In this document: in pieces, positions 8,793 to 17,246 of the stretch
Numbering within the stretch: the stretch's first letter is position 1
How the letters are laid out: the number at the start of each line of letters is the position of its first letter
From: Microthrixaceae bacterium
Lineage (GTDB): Bacteria; Actinomycetota; Acidimicrobiia; Acidimicrobiales; Iamiaceae
Reading direction: 5' to 3'
NCBI GenBank assembly: GCA_016702505.1
Contig: JADJDU010000007.1
Span: forward strand, 219,688-283,687
Length of the DNA: 64,000 nucleotides
The notes under the pieces: model-generated
The model's input: only the letters and a program-made list of their open reading frames with translations
What the model was told of the DNA's origin: nothing
Databases searched by the model: none
Translations under genes and position numbers: made by a program

Positions 8793-9257
8793 TCAGCGGG
8801 TGCGCTTGGGGGTGGCGGTCAGCTCGTAGAGGTCGGCCTCATCGGCGATCTCGACCATCCGGTTGAGCGCGGCACGCCGCTCGATCGATGCCCGCTCGCG
8901 ATACGCAAGGACGTCTGCGAGGCGAACGCGACGGTGGCGGCCGGGCTGCTCGAAGGGGATCTCACCGGACTCGAGCAGCTTCACCACCGTGGGACGACTG
9001 ACCCCGAGCAGGTCGGCCGCCTCCTGGGTGGTCAAACGCTGGTGCACCGGTGCAATCGTCACCGCCTGGCCCTGCGCCATCGCATCGACCACGTCACGCA
9101 ACACCTCGAACACCTCCGGTGGGAGCACCAAGTGTTCGCCGTTCGGCCCCGACAGCGTGGTGGTCGGCTCCGCGCCGAGTCCGTCGAGCATCGCCGCCAG
9201 CGCCTGCAACGGCTCGGCCGGCGGCAGAACGGTTCGTTCGATCGTGGGTGTCGTCAT
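8793..9257 (-). CDS. Antitoxin with excisionase-type helix-turn-helix
   Basis: About 154 residues from ATG 9257, preceded by AAAGGACG. The centre reads LTTQEAADLLGVSRPTVVKLLES, followed by GRHRRVRLADVLAYRER, the MerR/excisionase HTH_17 pattern. HTH proteins of this type commonly pair with PIN toxins. It probably neutralises the PIN protein and represses the operon. The N-terminal 70 residues are variable and likely bind the toxin or dimerise. Confidence 0.8.
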   Translation of the reverse strand: MTTPTIERTVLPPAEPLQALAAMLDGLGAEPTTTLSGPNGEHLVLPPEVFEVLRDVVDAMAQGQAVTIAPVHQRLTTQEAADLLGVSRPTVVKLLESGEIPFEQPGRHRRVRLADVLAYRERASIERRAALNRMVEIADEADLYELTATPKRTR

Positions 9258-9330
9258 CACACGCGTCCTTTCAACCCACGAGAACCTACGGCCAATTCGA
9301 AAGATTCGCAACACCGTTACCGTTAGCGAG

Positions 9331-9480
9331 TGTTCTACCGGCGGACGACGATCCACGGGATGCTGCTGAACTGCAGGTTTGCGGCTCAGGTTGTTAGCTC
9401 GACAGGCAAGCGAACTGGTCTAACGATCGTTCTACCGACTTCCGGACCGTCCGGAGCCGGTAGAACAAGGAGGACCTGTC
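9331..9480 (+). promoter_or_regulatory. Integrase upstream region, element A
   Basis: Contains GTTCTACCG at 9332, TAACGATCGTTCTACCG about 100 bp later, an inverted TTCCGGA / CCGGAGCCGG pair, and AAGGAGGA before the ATG. The same arrangement precedes the other integrases. GTTCTAC is the reverse complement of the GTAGAAC arm repeats, so this may hold both arm sites and the promoter. Confidence 0.6.
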
Positions 9481-10644
9481 ATGCAAGGACATGTCGCCCG
9501 CGAGCGAGACCGCTACTACGCCGTCATCTACGAAGGCCTCGACCCTGTCACGGGCAAGGAGCGCCGCAGCTGGCACCCCGCCGGCACCGACCGGGCAGAA
9601 GCCTAAGCGCTAGTGGCGCGCCTCGCCGCCGAACGCGACGGCCGCAACGACGAGGTCCGGTCGCTCACTTTCGGCGCCTACCTCACCCACCACTGGCTTC
9701 CCGCCAAGCGACTCGAGCTGCGCGTCAGCACCCATCGCAGCTACGTCCACAAGACCCAGCGCCACATCCTGCCAACGCTTGGGCGAAGGCGGATCCGCCG
9801 TCTGCGCCCCGAGGACCTCGAAGGGCTCTACGAGTCGATGCTGCACCCCACCGACGGGACCCGACCGCTCGCGCCCAAGACGGTCTATGAGGTTACCTGA
9901 TCATCCGCGGAGCTCTCGACCATGCACTGCGCCGCGGGATCGTCAGCTGCAACGTTGCGCTCGCCGCTTCTGCGCCCAAGATGCGGACCATCCCGAGAGT
10001 CGAGCAGAAGGCGTGGACCGCCGACGAGCTGCGGGTTTTCCTGCGTGCGGCCGCTGGTCACCGGCTGTTCCCCGCCCTGTGGCTCTCGGCCAACACCGGG
10101 GTCCGTCGAAGTGAACTGCTCGGCCTGCGCTGGAGCGACCTCGATGTCGACCACGCCCGTCTCTCGATCAACCGCGGACTCGTGGCCGTCGGCTACGAGG
10201 TCCACGAATCCCGCGGCAAGACCGACCACTCCCGCCGCTGCATCGACCTCGACCCGACCACCCTCGCGGTCCTCGACGGGTGGCGGGCCCTGCAGCCAGC
10301 GGAGTTCGCCGCGGTGGGCATCGACCCACCTGGGTGGTCACCACCGCGTCCGGAGACCCCGTGCACCCGCACTCGATCAGCCAGACCTTCGACCGCATCG
10401 CCCGACGAGCTCCGGTCCCGATCATCCGATTCCACGAGCTTCGCCACACGCACGGCAGCCTTCTCATCGCCTACGGCGTCGACGCCATGGTCGTCAAGGA
10501 ACGCCTCGGTCACGGCGACTTCGTGTTCACCGTCCAGACGTACCAGCACACCTACCCGCCCATGCACGCCAACGCCGCCGATGTCTTCGAAACCTGCTCA
10601 CACCGGGCGGGCTCGAAAACCCCGCGCTTCCCAAAGCCGGTTGA
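9481..10644 (+). pseudogene. Tyrosine integrase of element A, inactivated
   Basis: Aligned by eye with the intact integrases at 15748 and 23148 it is the same protein, starting MQGHVARERDRYYAVIYEGL. It has TAA and TAG stops near 9604-9615 where the others have glutamate and leucine codons. It also has a deletion near 9893 and a second frame change near 10330. Catalytic fragments survive in different frames (TGVRRSELLGL, HELRHTHGS, QTYQHTY). The nonsense changes are substitutions, so true decay is likelier than sequencing error. Confidence 0.85.
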
Positions 10645-10682
10645 ACACCCGGTAGAACACCACCCGAACCCGGTAGAACACG
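10641..10682. repeat. Left-arm repeats of core 2
   Basis: Immediately after the integrase stop: TTGAACACC, GGTAGAACACC and GGTAGAACAC. These are direct repeats with GTAGAAC as the core, repeated at the same place before cores 3, 4 and 5. Confidence 0.6.
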
Positions 10683-10695
10683 CCGACAACAAGCA

Positions 10696-10720
10696 AGGCC
10701 CAGGTCGCTGACCTGGGCCT
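10696..10720. terminator. Hairpin before core 2
   Basis: AGGCCCAGGTC-gct-GACCTGGGCCT, an 11-bp perfect stem with a 3-base loop. It is symmetric, so it could end integrase transcription and, on the other strand, follow the tRNA-like 3' end. Confidence 0.65.
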
Positions 10721-10732
10721 CGACTCACAAGT

Positions 10733-10777
10733 TGGTGGCGGGGGCAGGATTTGAACCTGCGACCTTCGGGTTATGAG
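10733..10777 (-). repeat. Attachment core 2: 3' half of initiator tRNA-fMet
   Basis: Identical to core 1 over 45 bp. It forms the right end of element A and the left end of element B. The sequence right of it lacks a tRNA 5' half. Confidence 0.85.
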
Positions 10778-10890
10778 ATTCCAAGCCTCTCCTGGCGTCC
10801 CGTTCCGTACCTTCTGGTACCTCTGAGCTGGGGTTTCGCGCATTCGACGTGCCAGTCCGTACCACTGCGGACCAGCCAATCCCGGCCCGC

Positions 10891-10912
10891 GGTGTAGAAG
10901 CGAGTGTAGAAG
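10891..10912. repeat. Right-arm repeats of core 2
   Basis: GGTGTAGAAGCGAGTGTAGAAG: two GTGTAGAAG units with 12-bp spacing. The preceding 100 bp closely matches the flank of core 1. Confidence 0.6.
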
Positions 10913-10927
10913 GAGGCGCGGCCGTGG

Positions 10928-11347
10928 TCACGTGGCCGGATCCGCTCGCTTGAGCTGGGCGACACCATCAAAGATGGTGTCCTCGCTGGCGAGTGGAAGC
11001 TTCGCTGCGAGGGCCACCGCGGCGACCCATCGGTCGGCTTCGTGATCCTTGGCGCCGAGGCCGTGCCCGTTGCGAACGCACCTAGTCCTCAGGTGGACGT
11101 ACGCGTCGGTCACCTCGGCGAGTGGAGGCATCACCCGGGAGGAGTCGACAAGTCGGTCCAAGACTCCACGTCTGCGAGAACCCCAGCCCGCAACCTCAGC
11201 GCCGAAGCGCATCTCTGCCACGACGGTGAACGGCAGGACCCATATCGACTTGACCAGCAACGGTTCCCACCGGGTGCGCCGTGCCGTCCCTCTCACTCCG
11301 AGCCAGGCGCTCGCGATCATCGTGTCAACGACGACCTCGGCTGACAC
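10928..11347 (-). CDS. PIN-domain toxin (VapC-like)
   Basis: A 139-residue protein from a GTG start at 11347. PIN-site acids appear in VVVDTMIASAWL (residue 8), VVAEMRFGAE (near 44), AKDHEADRWVAAVA (near 100-104) and SEDTIFDGV (near 122-126). Length and motif spacing fit a classical VapC ribonuclease. It starts 3 bp after the stop of a 54-residue acidic protein that is the likely antitoxin. Both lie beside the left boundary of element B, where an addiction module would stabilise the element. Confidence 0.85.
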   Translation of the reverse strand: MSAEVVVDTMIASAWLGVRGTARRTRWEPLLVKSIWVLPFTVVAEMRFGAEVAGWGSRRRGVLDRLVDSSRVMPPLAEVTDAYVHLRTRCVRNGHGLGAKDHEADRWVAAVALAAKLPLASEDTIFDGVAQLKRADPAT

Positions 11348-11350
11348 CGA

Positions 11351-11515
11351 TCAGGCTTCCTCGAGAATCCTGAAGAACTCGTCCTCTTCCTCGGGGGTGA
11401 GGTCCTCGATCACGAAGCGGCGCAGGTCGCCCATCGGCTGACCGCCTTGGAGCACCTCGGCAATCGTGGTCGGCTCGCTCGGCGCAGGACGCTGGTTAGC
11501 GGTGTTGTCCGACAT
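11351..11515 (-). CDS. Small antitoxin of the PIN toxin
   Basis: A 54-residue ORF starting MSDNTANQRPAPSEPTTIAE at ATG 11515, preceded by GGGGAAGGTC. The C-terminal half is acidic (EDLTPEEEDEFFRILEEA), as in short VapB-type antitoxins that wrap the toxin. No DNA-binding domain is obvious. Coupling to the PIN gene by a 3-bp gap is the main evidence. Confidence 0.7.
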   Translation of the reverse strand: MSDNTANQRPAPSEPTTIAEVLQGGQPMGDLRRFVIEDLTPEEEDEFFRILEEA

Positions 11516-11604
11516 GACCTTCCCCGTTCACCGTGTTCGACTAATCCAGGCTACCGCCGATCGGCCAGCGGCGGGTGGGCGGCTCGCGGATGGACAACGT
11601 TGTT

Positions 11605-11958
11605 TCAGCTCGTCGCGAGACGCAGGACCAGGACGGCGATCGCGAGGGCGAGAGGGACGAGAGGCATGGCGAGTCCCTTGGTATCGCCGACGCGGAGGTG
11701 TCCGAGCATGGCGCCGAGGAAGTAGGCGACGAGGCCGGCGGCGGCTGCGATGCCGAGGGGTGCGAGCCAGAGACCGATGAGGATGCCAGCCGCGCCGGCG
11801 AGCTCGAGGGCGGCGAGGACGGGGAAGTAGCGGTCGGGGACGCCGACGGTGCCGCCGATGACGTCGACGACCTGTGGGTCCTTCTGAAGCTTCTTGGCGG
11901 CCGAGCCGGCAGCCATGACGGCGAGGAGGACGGTGGCGATGGCGAGGACGATGAACAT
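11605..11958 (-). CDS. DoxX-like membrane protein
   Basis: A 117-residue protein with four transmembrane helices (about residues 1-18, 44-62, 68-88, 97-115) and the DoxX-type segment YFPVLAALELAGAAGILIGL. DoxX-family proteins are small quinone- or redox-linked membrane proteins, often near flavin oxidoreductases. It is the last gene of an operon running from the TetR gene at 14337 through an LLM oxidoreductase and an NmrA-like protein, 14 bp after the latter. Confidence 0.78.
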   Translation of the reverse strand: MFIVLAIATVLLAVMAAGSAAKKLQKDPQVVDVIGGTVGVPDRYFPVLAALELAGAAGILIGLWLAPLGIAAAAGLVAYFLGAMLGHLRVGDTKGLAMPLVPLALAIAVLVLRLATS

Positions 11959-11972
11959 GAAGGTCTCCTTGG

Positions 11973-12629
11973 TCAGTTGCTGATGGCGGGTGCGGCGCGC
12001 ACGTAGGTGTCGTCGGTGAGCTGGCCGACGAGAAACGCGGCGATGTCGGCGCGGGTCGTGGCGAAGCCGACCTTGTCCACACCGAGGAACCCGGACCGGG
12101 TGGTGCCGGTCGCGGCATTGTCAGTCGGGTTGGTGATACGGGCAATGGTCCAATCGAGATCGGAGCTGGTGACGGCTTCGGTCATGGCGGTGATCTCGGT
12201 GAGCGCATTGGGGAACATGAGCCTTGGCATGAACCCGATGACCTTGGCCTTGAGCGTCGGTTCGTCGCGGGGGTCGTTGACGGCGGGGGTGGCGAGGCCG
12301 ATGTAGCGGCGGACACCGTCGGTGGCCATGGCGGCGACGATGTGATGGGTCCCGTCGGTGACGGGGGTGCCGGTGGCGCCGCGCTTGAGGGCAGGGCCGA
12401 GGGCGCTGATGACGGCGTCGGCTCCGGTGACGGCTTCGCTGATGGCGGCGGGGTCATCGAGGCCGCCTTGGATCACGGTGAGACCGGGGCGGTTGGTGTC
12501 GATCTTGTCGGGGTTGCGGGCGTACCCGGCGACGGTGTGGCCCCCGGCGAGGAGTTGGTCCACGACGAGGCGACCGATCTTGCCGGTGGCGCCGAACACG
12601 GCGACGTGAAGCGTGGGCTTGGCGGTCAT
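11973..12629 (-). CDS. NAD(P)-binding NmrA-like protein
   Basis: A 218-residue single Rossmann domain. The N-terminus VAVFGATGKIGRLVVDQLLAGGHTV contains the GxTGxxG dinucleotide-binding loop at residues 13-19. It lacks the YxxxK active site of classical short-chain dehydrogenases, so a quinone-type reductase or redox sensor (NmrA/YwnB group) fits best. Its start overlaps the stop of the LLM oxidoreductase gene (12626-12629), and a DoxX gene follows. Confidence 0.8.
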   Translation of the reverse strand: MTAKPTLHVAVFGATGKIGRLVVDQLLAGGHTVAGYARNPDKIDTNRPGLTVIQGGLDDPAAISEAVTGADAVISALGPALKRGATGTPVTDGTHHIVAAMATDGVRRYIGLATPAVNDPRDEPTLKAKVIGFMPRLMFPNALTEITAMTEAVTSSDLDWTIARITNPTDNAATGTTRSGFLGVDKVGFATTRADIAAFLVGQLTDDTYVRAAPAISN

Positions 12630-13660
12630 GAGAGTTCCTTTCGGACCTGGGGAAGAACCTCGGTGCCGAGCAGCTCGATCCCTCGCAGGAAGGTGGCGTG
12701 GGGCATGCCACCTACGTCCATCTGGAAGATCTGGCGGCGGTGGCCGAGGGCGTCGTGGAGGTGCAGGATCCGGTCGGCGATCTCGTTGGGGCCGCCGACG
12801 AAGACCATCTGGCCGGCGTCGTAGCTGGCTTCTCGACCGGCTGGTGGTGCCATGGGTCGGCCGATCTCCGCGGAGCCGGCGACGAACATGCGATGCTCGT
12901 GGTCGAGGTAGGTGGCCTTGGCGTGGCGGTCGTCGGCAGCAACGAAGCCGTGGACGGCGACCGCGATGTCGGCGGCGTCGGCGGGGTGGCCGGCTTGTTC
13001 CCAGGCTTCGCGGTAGGCGTGGCCGTATTGCGCCCAGTGCTCGACCGGGCCGCCGAGGATTCCGAGGAACATCGGCAGGCCGAGCTCGACCGCCCGGTAC
13101 ACGGAGTTGGGGCTGCCGCCGGTGCCGAGCCAGAGCTTCAACGGCTCGTCCGGTCGGGGCACGATGAGCGTGTCCTGCAGCGGCCGGCGGCGGTGCGGAC
13201 CCTGCCAGGTGACCTGCTCGTGGTGGTTGAGGGCGAGGAGCAGCTCGAGCTTGGAGGCGAAAAGCACGTCGTAGTCGCCTTCGTCGAGGTCGAAGATCGG
13301 GAACGTGATCGACGAGGAGCCCCGGCCGGCGACTACCTCGATGCGTCCGGGGGCGACCGCTGCTGCGGTGGCGAGTTGTTGGAACACCCGGATCGGTTCA
13401 TCGGTCGACAGCACCGACACGGTGGCACCGAGTCCGATTCGCCGGGTCGATGCCGCGGCAGCGTTGACCAGGGACGTAGGCGAGGACAGGGGCATGGAGC
13501 GGGTGTGGTGCTCACCGAAGCCGAAGAAGTTGAGCCCGACCTCGTCGGCGACGTGCACCGCCTCCAATACGTTGCGGATCGCTTCGGCGGTGTTGCCGGG
13601 GCCGCCGTCGGAGGTCGGTGGCGTGTTGCCGAACGAGTAGACACCGAGCTCGAGGGTCAT
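12626..13660 (-). CDS. LLM-class flavin-dependent oxidoreductase
   Basis: A 344-residue luciferase-like monooxygenase. Family traits are LNFFGFGEHHTRS near residue 42, RIGLGATVSVLSTDEPIRVFQQLATAAAVAPGR with the usual phosphate-binding region near residues 75-105, and WLGTGGSPNSVYRAVELGLPMFLGILGG near 180. Such enzymes use reduced FMN or F420 for oxidation of small molecules. The substrate is unknown. It overlaps the TetR gene upstream (ATGA, 13657-13660) and the NmrA-like gene downstream, so the set is tightly coupled. Confidence 0.88.
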   Translation of the reverse strand: MTLELGVYSFGNTPPTSDGGPGNTAEAIRNVLEAVHVADEVGLNFFGFGEHHTRSMPLSSPTSLVNAAAASTRRIGLGATVSVLSTDEPIRVFQQLATAAAVAPGRIEVVAGRGSSSITFPIFDLDEGDYDVLFASKLELLLALNHHEQVTWQGPHRRRPLQDTLIVPRPDEPLKLWLGTGGSPNSVYRAVELGLPMFLGILGGPVEHWAQYGHAYREAWEQAGHPADAADIAVAVHGFVAADDRHAKATYLDHEHRMFVAGSAEIGRPMAPPAGREASYDAGQMVFVGGPNEIADRILHLHDALGHRRQIFQMDVGGMPHATFLRGIELLGTEVLPQVRKELS

Positions 13661-14337
13661 GGGGTGTGCTCCTTGGTGCGAGCGGTCTTGGGAGTGCGCT
13701 TGGGGCCGAGGCTGCGTTCGGCGTTGCGTCGCATGGCGAGCTCGGTGCGGCGGGCGCTCGGTGCGGCCGGGCCGTCGGTGGCGGCGTCAGCTCGGAACCC
13801 GTCGAGGAGGACGTGGATCAGCCGGGCCGAGGCGTCGGCGGCGATGTTGTGGGCGCGTTCGACGAGCCCGGCGTTGGCCATGAGCACCACGACGACGTCC
13901 TGGGTGGTGAAGTCGGCCCGGAGCACACCGGCGGTGTGGGCTCGTTCGACGACCTTCACCAGACCGTCGAAGGCCTCGGCGCGGAGACGTTGGATCTCCG
14001 GCGCGGTCGCGAGCTCCATCGTGACCAGATCGGCGATACCCCGATCGCGGGCCTGCATGGCGGCGGCGGCTCGGAAGTAGGAGGCGAAGCCCTCCCACGG
14101 GTCGGGGTCCGCGAGCGCGGTGCGCACTGCGTCGAGGTGTTCGGCCATCCGTTCGGCGAACACCGCCTCGATGAGGTCTCCGCGGGTCGGGAAGCGCCGG
14201 TACAGGGTGGCGTTGCCCGTGCCGGCGAGGCGGGCGATGTCGTCGAGCGGCGCGTCGAGACCGTGCTCGGCGAACACGTCCCGAGCGGCTTCGACGATGG
14301 CGGCCCGGTTGCGGGCGGCGTCAGCTCTCAGATCCAT
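13657..14337 (-). CDS. TetR-family regulator of the oxidoreductase operon
   Basis: A 226-residue protein with an HTH at about residues 30-60 (DDIARLAGTGNATLYRRFPTRGDLIEAVF). The C-terminal domain resembles TetR proteins that precede LLM or NmrA oxidoreductases. The last 25 residues are rich in Lys/Arg. A perfect 18-bp palindrome (14360-14377) lies between its start and the divergent F420-type gene, so it probably represses both directions. Confidence 0.87.
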   Translation of the reverse strand: MDLRADAARNRAAIVEAARDVFAEHGLDAPLDDIARLAGTGNATLYRRFPTRGDLIEAVFAERMAEHLDAVRTALADPDPWEGFASYFRAAAAMQARDRGIADLVTMELATAPEIQRLRAEAFDGLVKVVERAHTAGVLRADFTTQDVVVVLMANAGLVERAHNIAADASARLIHVLLDGFRADAATDGPAAPSARRTELAMRRNAERSLGPKRTPKTARTKEHTP

Positions 14338-14359
14338 GAACTCTCCAACGATCCTCTAT

Positions 14360-14377
14360 GTGGGGATTATTCCCCAC
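14360..14377. promoter_or_regulatory. Candidate TetR operator
   Basis: GTGGGGA-TTAT-TCCCCAC is a perfect inverted repeat centred in the 59-bp gap between divergent starts at 14337 and 14397. Position and symmetry fit the operator of the adjacent TetR regulator. Confidence 0.7.
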
Positions 14378-14396
14378 TTGTGGGTAGCGTGGTGGC

Positions 14397-14798
14397 ATGA
14401 CCCACAGGATCGAAGTTCCCGAGTCCCTCTCCGACCTGCTCCACGGACCCAACACCGCCGTGCTCACGACCGTCGGCGCCGACGGGCTGCCCCAGTCCAC
14501 GGCGGTCTGGTACCTCGTCGGTGACGACGGCGTGCTGCGCTCGAGCATCACCACCGACCGCCAGAAGTACCGCAACCTGGTCCGGCACCCGATGGCGACC
14601 CTGTTCATCCTCGATCCCACCAACCCGTACAGGACCATCGAGATCCGATCCAACGTCGAACTGACCCCCGATCCCGAAAAGGCGATGGTCCACCAGTTCG
14701 CCGACAAGTACGGCATGCCGGTCGAGACGCTCTTGCAGGCCGGCGGCGACCGCGTCGTCGCCACCTTCGACCCGGTCAAGGTCAACGCCAATGGCTGA
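14397..14798 (+). CDS. PPOX-class F420-dependent oxidoreductase
   Basis: A 133-residue split-barrel protein. TAVLTTVGADGLPQSTAVWYL (residues 19-39), followed by TTDRQKYRNLVRHPMATLFI, matches the F420/FMN-binding pyridoxamine-oxidase-like family common in actinobacteria. It probably reduces or binds small substrates using F420. Divergent from the TetR operon and controlled by the same intergenic palindrome. Its stop overlaps the next start by 8 bp (14791-14798). Confidence 0.85.
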   Translation: MTHRIEVPESLSDLLHGPNTAVLTTVGADGLPQSTAVWYLVGDDGVLRSSITTDRQKYRNLVRHPMATLFILDPTNPYRTIEIRSNVELTPDPEKAMVHQFADKYGMPVETLLQAGGDRVVATFDPVKVNANG

Positions 14799-15552
14799 TG
14801 CACACCTCACCGCCCTCCGCTCCTCCGTGGCGCGCCTGCATGACCTCGCGGCCGGCCTTGACGAGGAAGAGCTGACGGGACGCGCCTACCCGAGCGAGTG
14901 GAGCGTTGCCGACGTCCTCTCCCACTTGGGCTCGGGCGCCGTCATCACCCGCCGACGGCTCGACGACACCCTCACGGGCAGCGAGACGCCCGACGACTTC
15001 GCGCCCGTCGTATGGGACGAGTGGAACGCCAAGCCGCCCCTCGCCCAGCGCAACGACGCCCTCGCCGCTGACGTTTCATTGCTCGCCAGCCTCGACGCTG
15101 TGCCCGCCGAGCAGCGCAGCACGTTCACCTCCGAGATGGGGCCCATGACGCTCGACTTCGCACAGTTCGTCGCCATGCGCCTCAACGAGCACGCCTTCCA
15201 CACCTGGGACATCGAAGTCGCCGGTAACCCGACAGCCACGATCCCCCAGCAGGCCTCGGAGCTGATCGTCGACAACCTCGACCTCATCGCCCGCTTCACC
15301 GCCACACCAACCGGCGACACCACCATGATCACCGTCGCCACCACCGACCCTGCCCGGCGCCTTCTCGTCGAGCTCACACCCGAGTCGGTCACCTTCGGCC
15401 CTTCGAACAGCGACGCTGGTGAAGCGGACCTGAGGCTCACCGCCGAGTCGTTCGCCCGGTTCGTCTACGGGCGCCTCGACCCCGCACACACCCCGGCCGG
15501 AGATCACGGGCCCGCCCTTGACGTCCTCCGGCAGGTCTTTCCGGGCCCGTAG
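14791..15552 (+). CDS. Maleylpyruvate isomerase-family (mycothiol-dependent, DinB-fold) protein
   Basis: A 253-residue protein. The N-terminal four-helix DinB-like part has EWSVADVLSHLGSGAVI near residue 33 and LNEHAFHTWDIEVA near 131, with histidines placed to bind one divalent metal. The C-terminal 80 residues form the small SCP2-like domain of this family (LRLTAESFARFVYGRLDP). Members use mycothiol to isomerise or conjugate substrates. This fits detoxification with the coupled F420 protein. The substrate is unknown. Confidence 0.82.
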   Translation: MADAHLTALRSSVARLHDLAAGLDEEELTGRAYPSEWSVADVLSHLGSGAVITRRRLDDTLTGSETPDDFAPVVWDEWNAKPPLAQRNDALAADVSLLASLDAVPAEQRSTFTSEMGPMTLDFAQFVAMRLNEHAFHTWDIEVAGNPTATIPQQASELIVDNLDLIARFTATPTGDTTMITVATTDPARRLLVELTPESVTFGPSNSDAGEADLRLTAESFARFVYGRLDPAHTPAGDHGPALDVLRQVFPGP

Positions 15553-15593
15553 GACTCGATGCCGACACCCGCGCCATCGGACCCGTCCCTTGC

Positions 15594-15747
15594 CGTTCTA
15601 CCGAACTACTCGATAGCTCCTCCGGGCAGTTGACCTGCAGATTCGTGCGATGTGCCGTTCTGCTCGACATCCGGGTGCGCCGGTTCTAACGATCGTTCTA
15701 CCGGGTTCCGGAATCTCCGGAGCCGGAAGAACGAGGAGGACCACGTC
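15594..15747 (+). promoter_or_regulatory. Integrase upstream region, element B
   Basis: CGTTCTACCG at 15594, then CTAACGATCGTTCTACCGGG about 95 bp later, a TTCCGGA / CCGGAAGAAC inverted pair, and GAGGAGGA before the ATG. AACGATCGTT is a 10-bp palindrome. Shared with elements A, C, D (remnant) and E. Confidence 0.65.
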
Positions 15748-16917
15748 ATGAAGGGACACGTCGCCCGCAAGAGGGACCGCTACTACGCGGTCATCTACGA
15801 AGGACTCGACCCGGTGACCGGCAAGGAGCGCCGCAGCTGGCACCCGGCCGGCACCGACCGCGCCGAAGCCGAAGCGCTCGTGGCCCGGCTCGCCGCCGAG
15901 CGAGACGGCCGCAACGACGAGGTGCGCTCGCTCACCTTCGGGGCCTACCTCACCCACCAGTGGCTACCGGCCAAGCGTCTCGAGCTGAGGGTCAGCACCC
16001 ACCGCAGCTACGTGCAGAAAACCCAACGTCACATCCTCCCGGCCCTCGGACGTCGACGGCTCCGCCGGCTGCGACCCGAAGACCTCAACCGGCTCTATGA
16101 CTCGATGCTGCACCCCACCGACGGGACCAGGCCCCTCGCCCCCAAGACTGTCTACGAAGTCCACCTGATCATCCGCGGTGCCCTCGACCACGCGCTACGC
16201 CGAGGATTCGTGTCCCGCAACGTCGCCCTCGCCGCATCAGCACCCAAGCAGCGTGCCATCCCCCAAGTCGAGCGCACGGCCTGGACCCCCACCGAACTCC
16301 ACGCCTTCCTGCGTGCCGCCGCAGGCCACCGACTGTTCCCAGCCCTGTGGCTGTCGGCCAACACCGGGCTCCGCCGCAGCGAACTGCTCGGCCTGCAATG
16401 GTCCGACCTCGACATCCAACACGCCCGCCTGTCCATCAACCGCGGCCTGGTCGCGGTCGGCTACGAACTCCACGAATCCCGCGGCAAGACCGACCACTCC
16501 CGCCGCTGCGTCGAGCTCGACCCCACCACCTTGCGGGTGCTCGCCGCGTGGCGGGCGATGCAAGCCGCAGAGTTCACGGCGGTGGGCATCGACGACCCAG
16601 GGTGGATGTTCACCTCGCCTTCGGGTGGCCCGGTGCACCCGCACTCGATCAGCCAGACCTTCGACCGGATCGTGCGACGAACACCGGTCCGGGTCATCCC
16701 GTTCCACGGCCTGCGCCACACCCACGGCAGCCTGCTCATCGCCCACGGCATCGACTCGAAGGTCGTGTGCGAACGCCTCGGCCACGGCGAGTTCACCTTC
16801 ACCGTCCAGACCTACCAGCACACCTTGCCGCCCATGCACACCGACGCCGCCCGCGTCATCGAAGTACTCCTCACGCCACCCGGCACCGAAAACCCCAAGA
16901 TCAGAAAGGCCGGTTGA
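15748..16917 (+). CDS. Tyrosine integrase of element B
   Basis: A 389-residue tyrosine recombinase that should insert and excise element B at the tRNA-fMet core. Residues 1-50 form an N-terminal arm-binding domain, about 62-160 the core-binding SAM-like domain, and 175-370 the catalytic domain. Catalytic residues visible are Arg209 (ANTGLRRSELLGL), Lys247 (SRGKTDHS), His320 and Arg323 (HGLRHTHGS), His346 and nucleophile Tyr356 (TVQTYQHT). The gene points at core 3, 89 bp away, separated by arm repeats and a hairpin. No damage is seen. Very close relative of the integrases at 9481, 23148 and 48545. Confidence 0.95.
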   Translation: MKGHVARKRDRYYAVIYEGLDPVTGKERRSWHPAGTDRAEAEALVARLAAERDGRNDEVRSLTFGAYLTHQWLPAKRLELRVSTHRSYVQKTQRHILPALGRRRLRRLRPEDLNRLYDSMLHPTDGTRPLAPKTVYEVHLIIRGALDHALRRGFVSRNVALAASAPKQRAIPQVERTAWTPTELHAFLRAAAGHRLFPALWLSANTGLRRSELLGLQWSDLDIQHARLSINRGLVAVGYELHESRGKTDHSRRCVELDPTTLRVLAAWRAMQAAEFTAVGIDDPGWMFTSPSGGPVHPHSISQTFDRIVRRTPVRVIPFHGLRHTHGSLLIAHGIDSKVVCERLGHGEFTFTVQTYQHTLPPMHTDAARVIEVLLTPPGTENPKIRKAG

Positions 16918-16957
16918 ACACCCGGGAGAACACCACCCGAACCCGGTAGAACACCCC
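16910..16957. repeat. Left-arm repeats of core 3
   Basis: GGTTGAACACC, GGGAGAACACC and GGTAGAACACC follow the integrase stop in direct orientation, like those before core 2. Confidence 0.6.
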
Positions 16958-16967
16958 GACAACGAGC

Positions 16968-16994
16968 AAGGCCCAGGTCACTCACCTGGGCCTT
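16968..16994. terminator. Hairpin before core 3
   Basis: AAGGCCCAGGT-cactc-ACCTGGGCCTT, an 11-bp perfect stem between the integrase and the core. Bidirectional in symmetry. Confidence 0.65.
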
Positions 16995-17005
16995 CACTCA
17001 CAAGT

Positions 17006-17050
17006 TGGTGGCGGGGGCAGGATTTGAACCTGCGACCTTCGGGTTATGAG
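17006..17050 (-). repeat. Attachment core 3: 3' half of initiator tRNA-fMet
   Basis: Identical 45-bp core separating elements B and C. No tRNA 5' half to its right. Confidence 0.85.
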
Positions 17051-17157
17051 GGCCCCTCTCCCGTCCCGTTCCGTACCTTCCAGTACCTCTGAGGTGGGGT
17101 TTCGCGCATTCGACGTGCCAGTCCGTACCACTGCGGACCAGCCAATCCCGGCCCGCG

Positions 17158-17178
17158 GTGTAGAAGGGAGTGTAGAAG
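17158..17178. repeat. Right-arm repeats of core 3
   Basis: GTGTAGAAGGGAGTGTAGAAG, two units with 12-bp spacing. The preceding flank is close to those of cores 1 and 2. Confidence 0.6.
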
Positions 17179-17246
17179 CCTCGAGTTGGCCGCGAAGTCC
17201 GGACTTGGGTCACTCGTCCTTCGCTGAGCACCGTCGCGGTTGCCTC

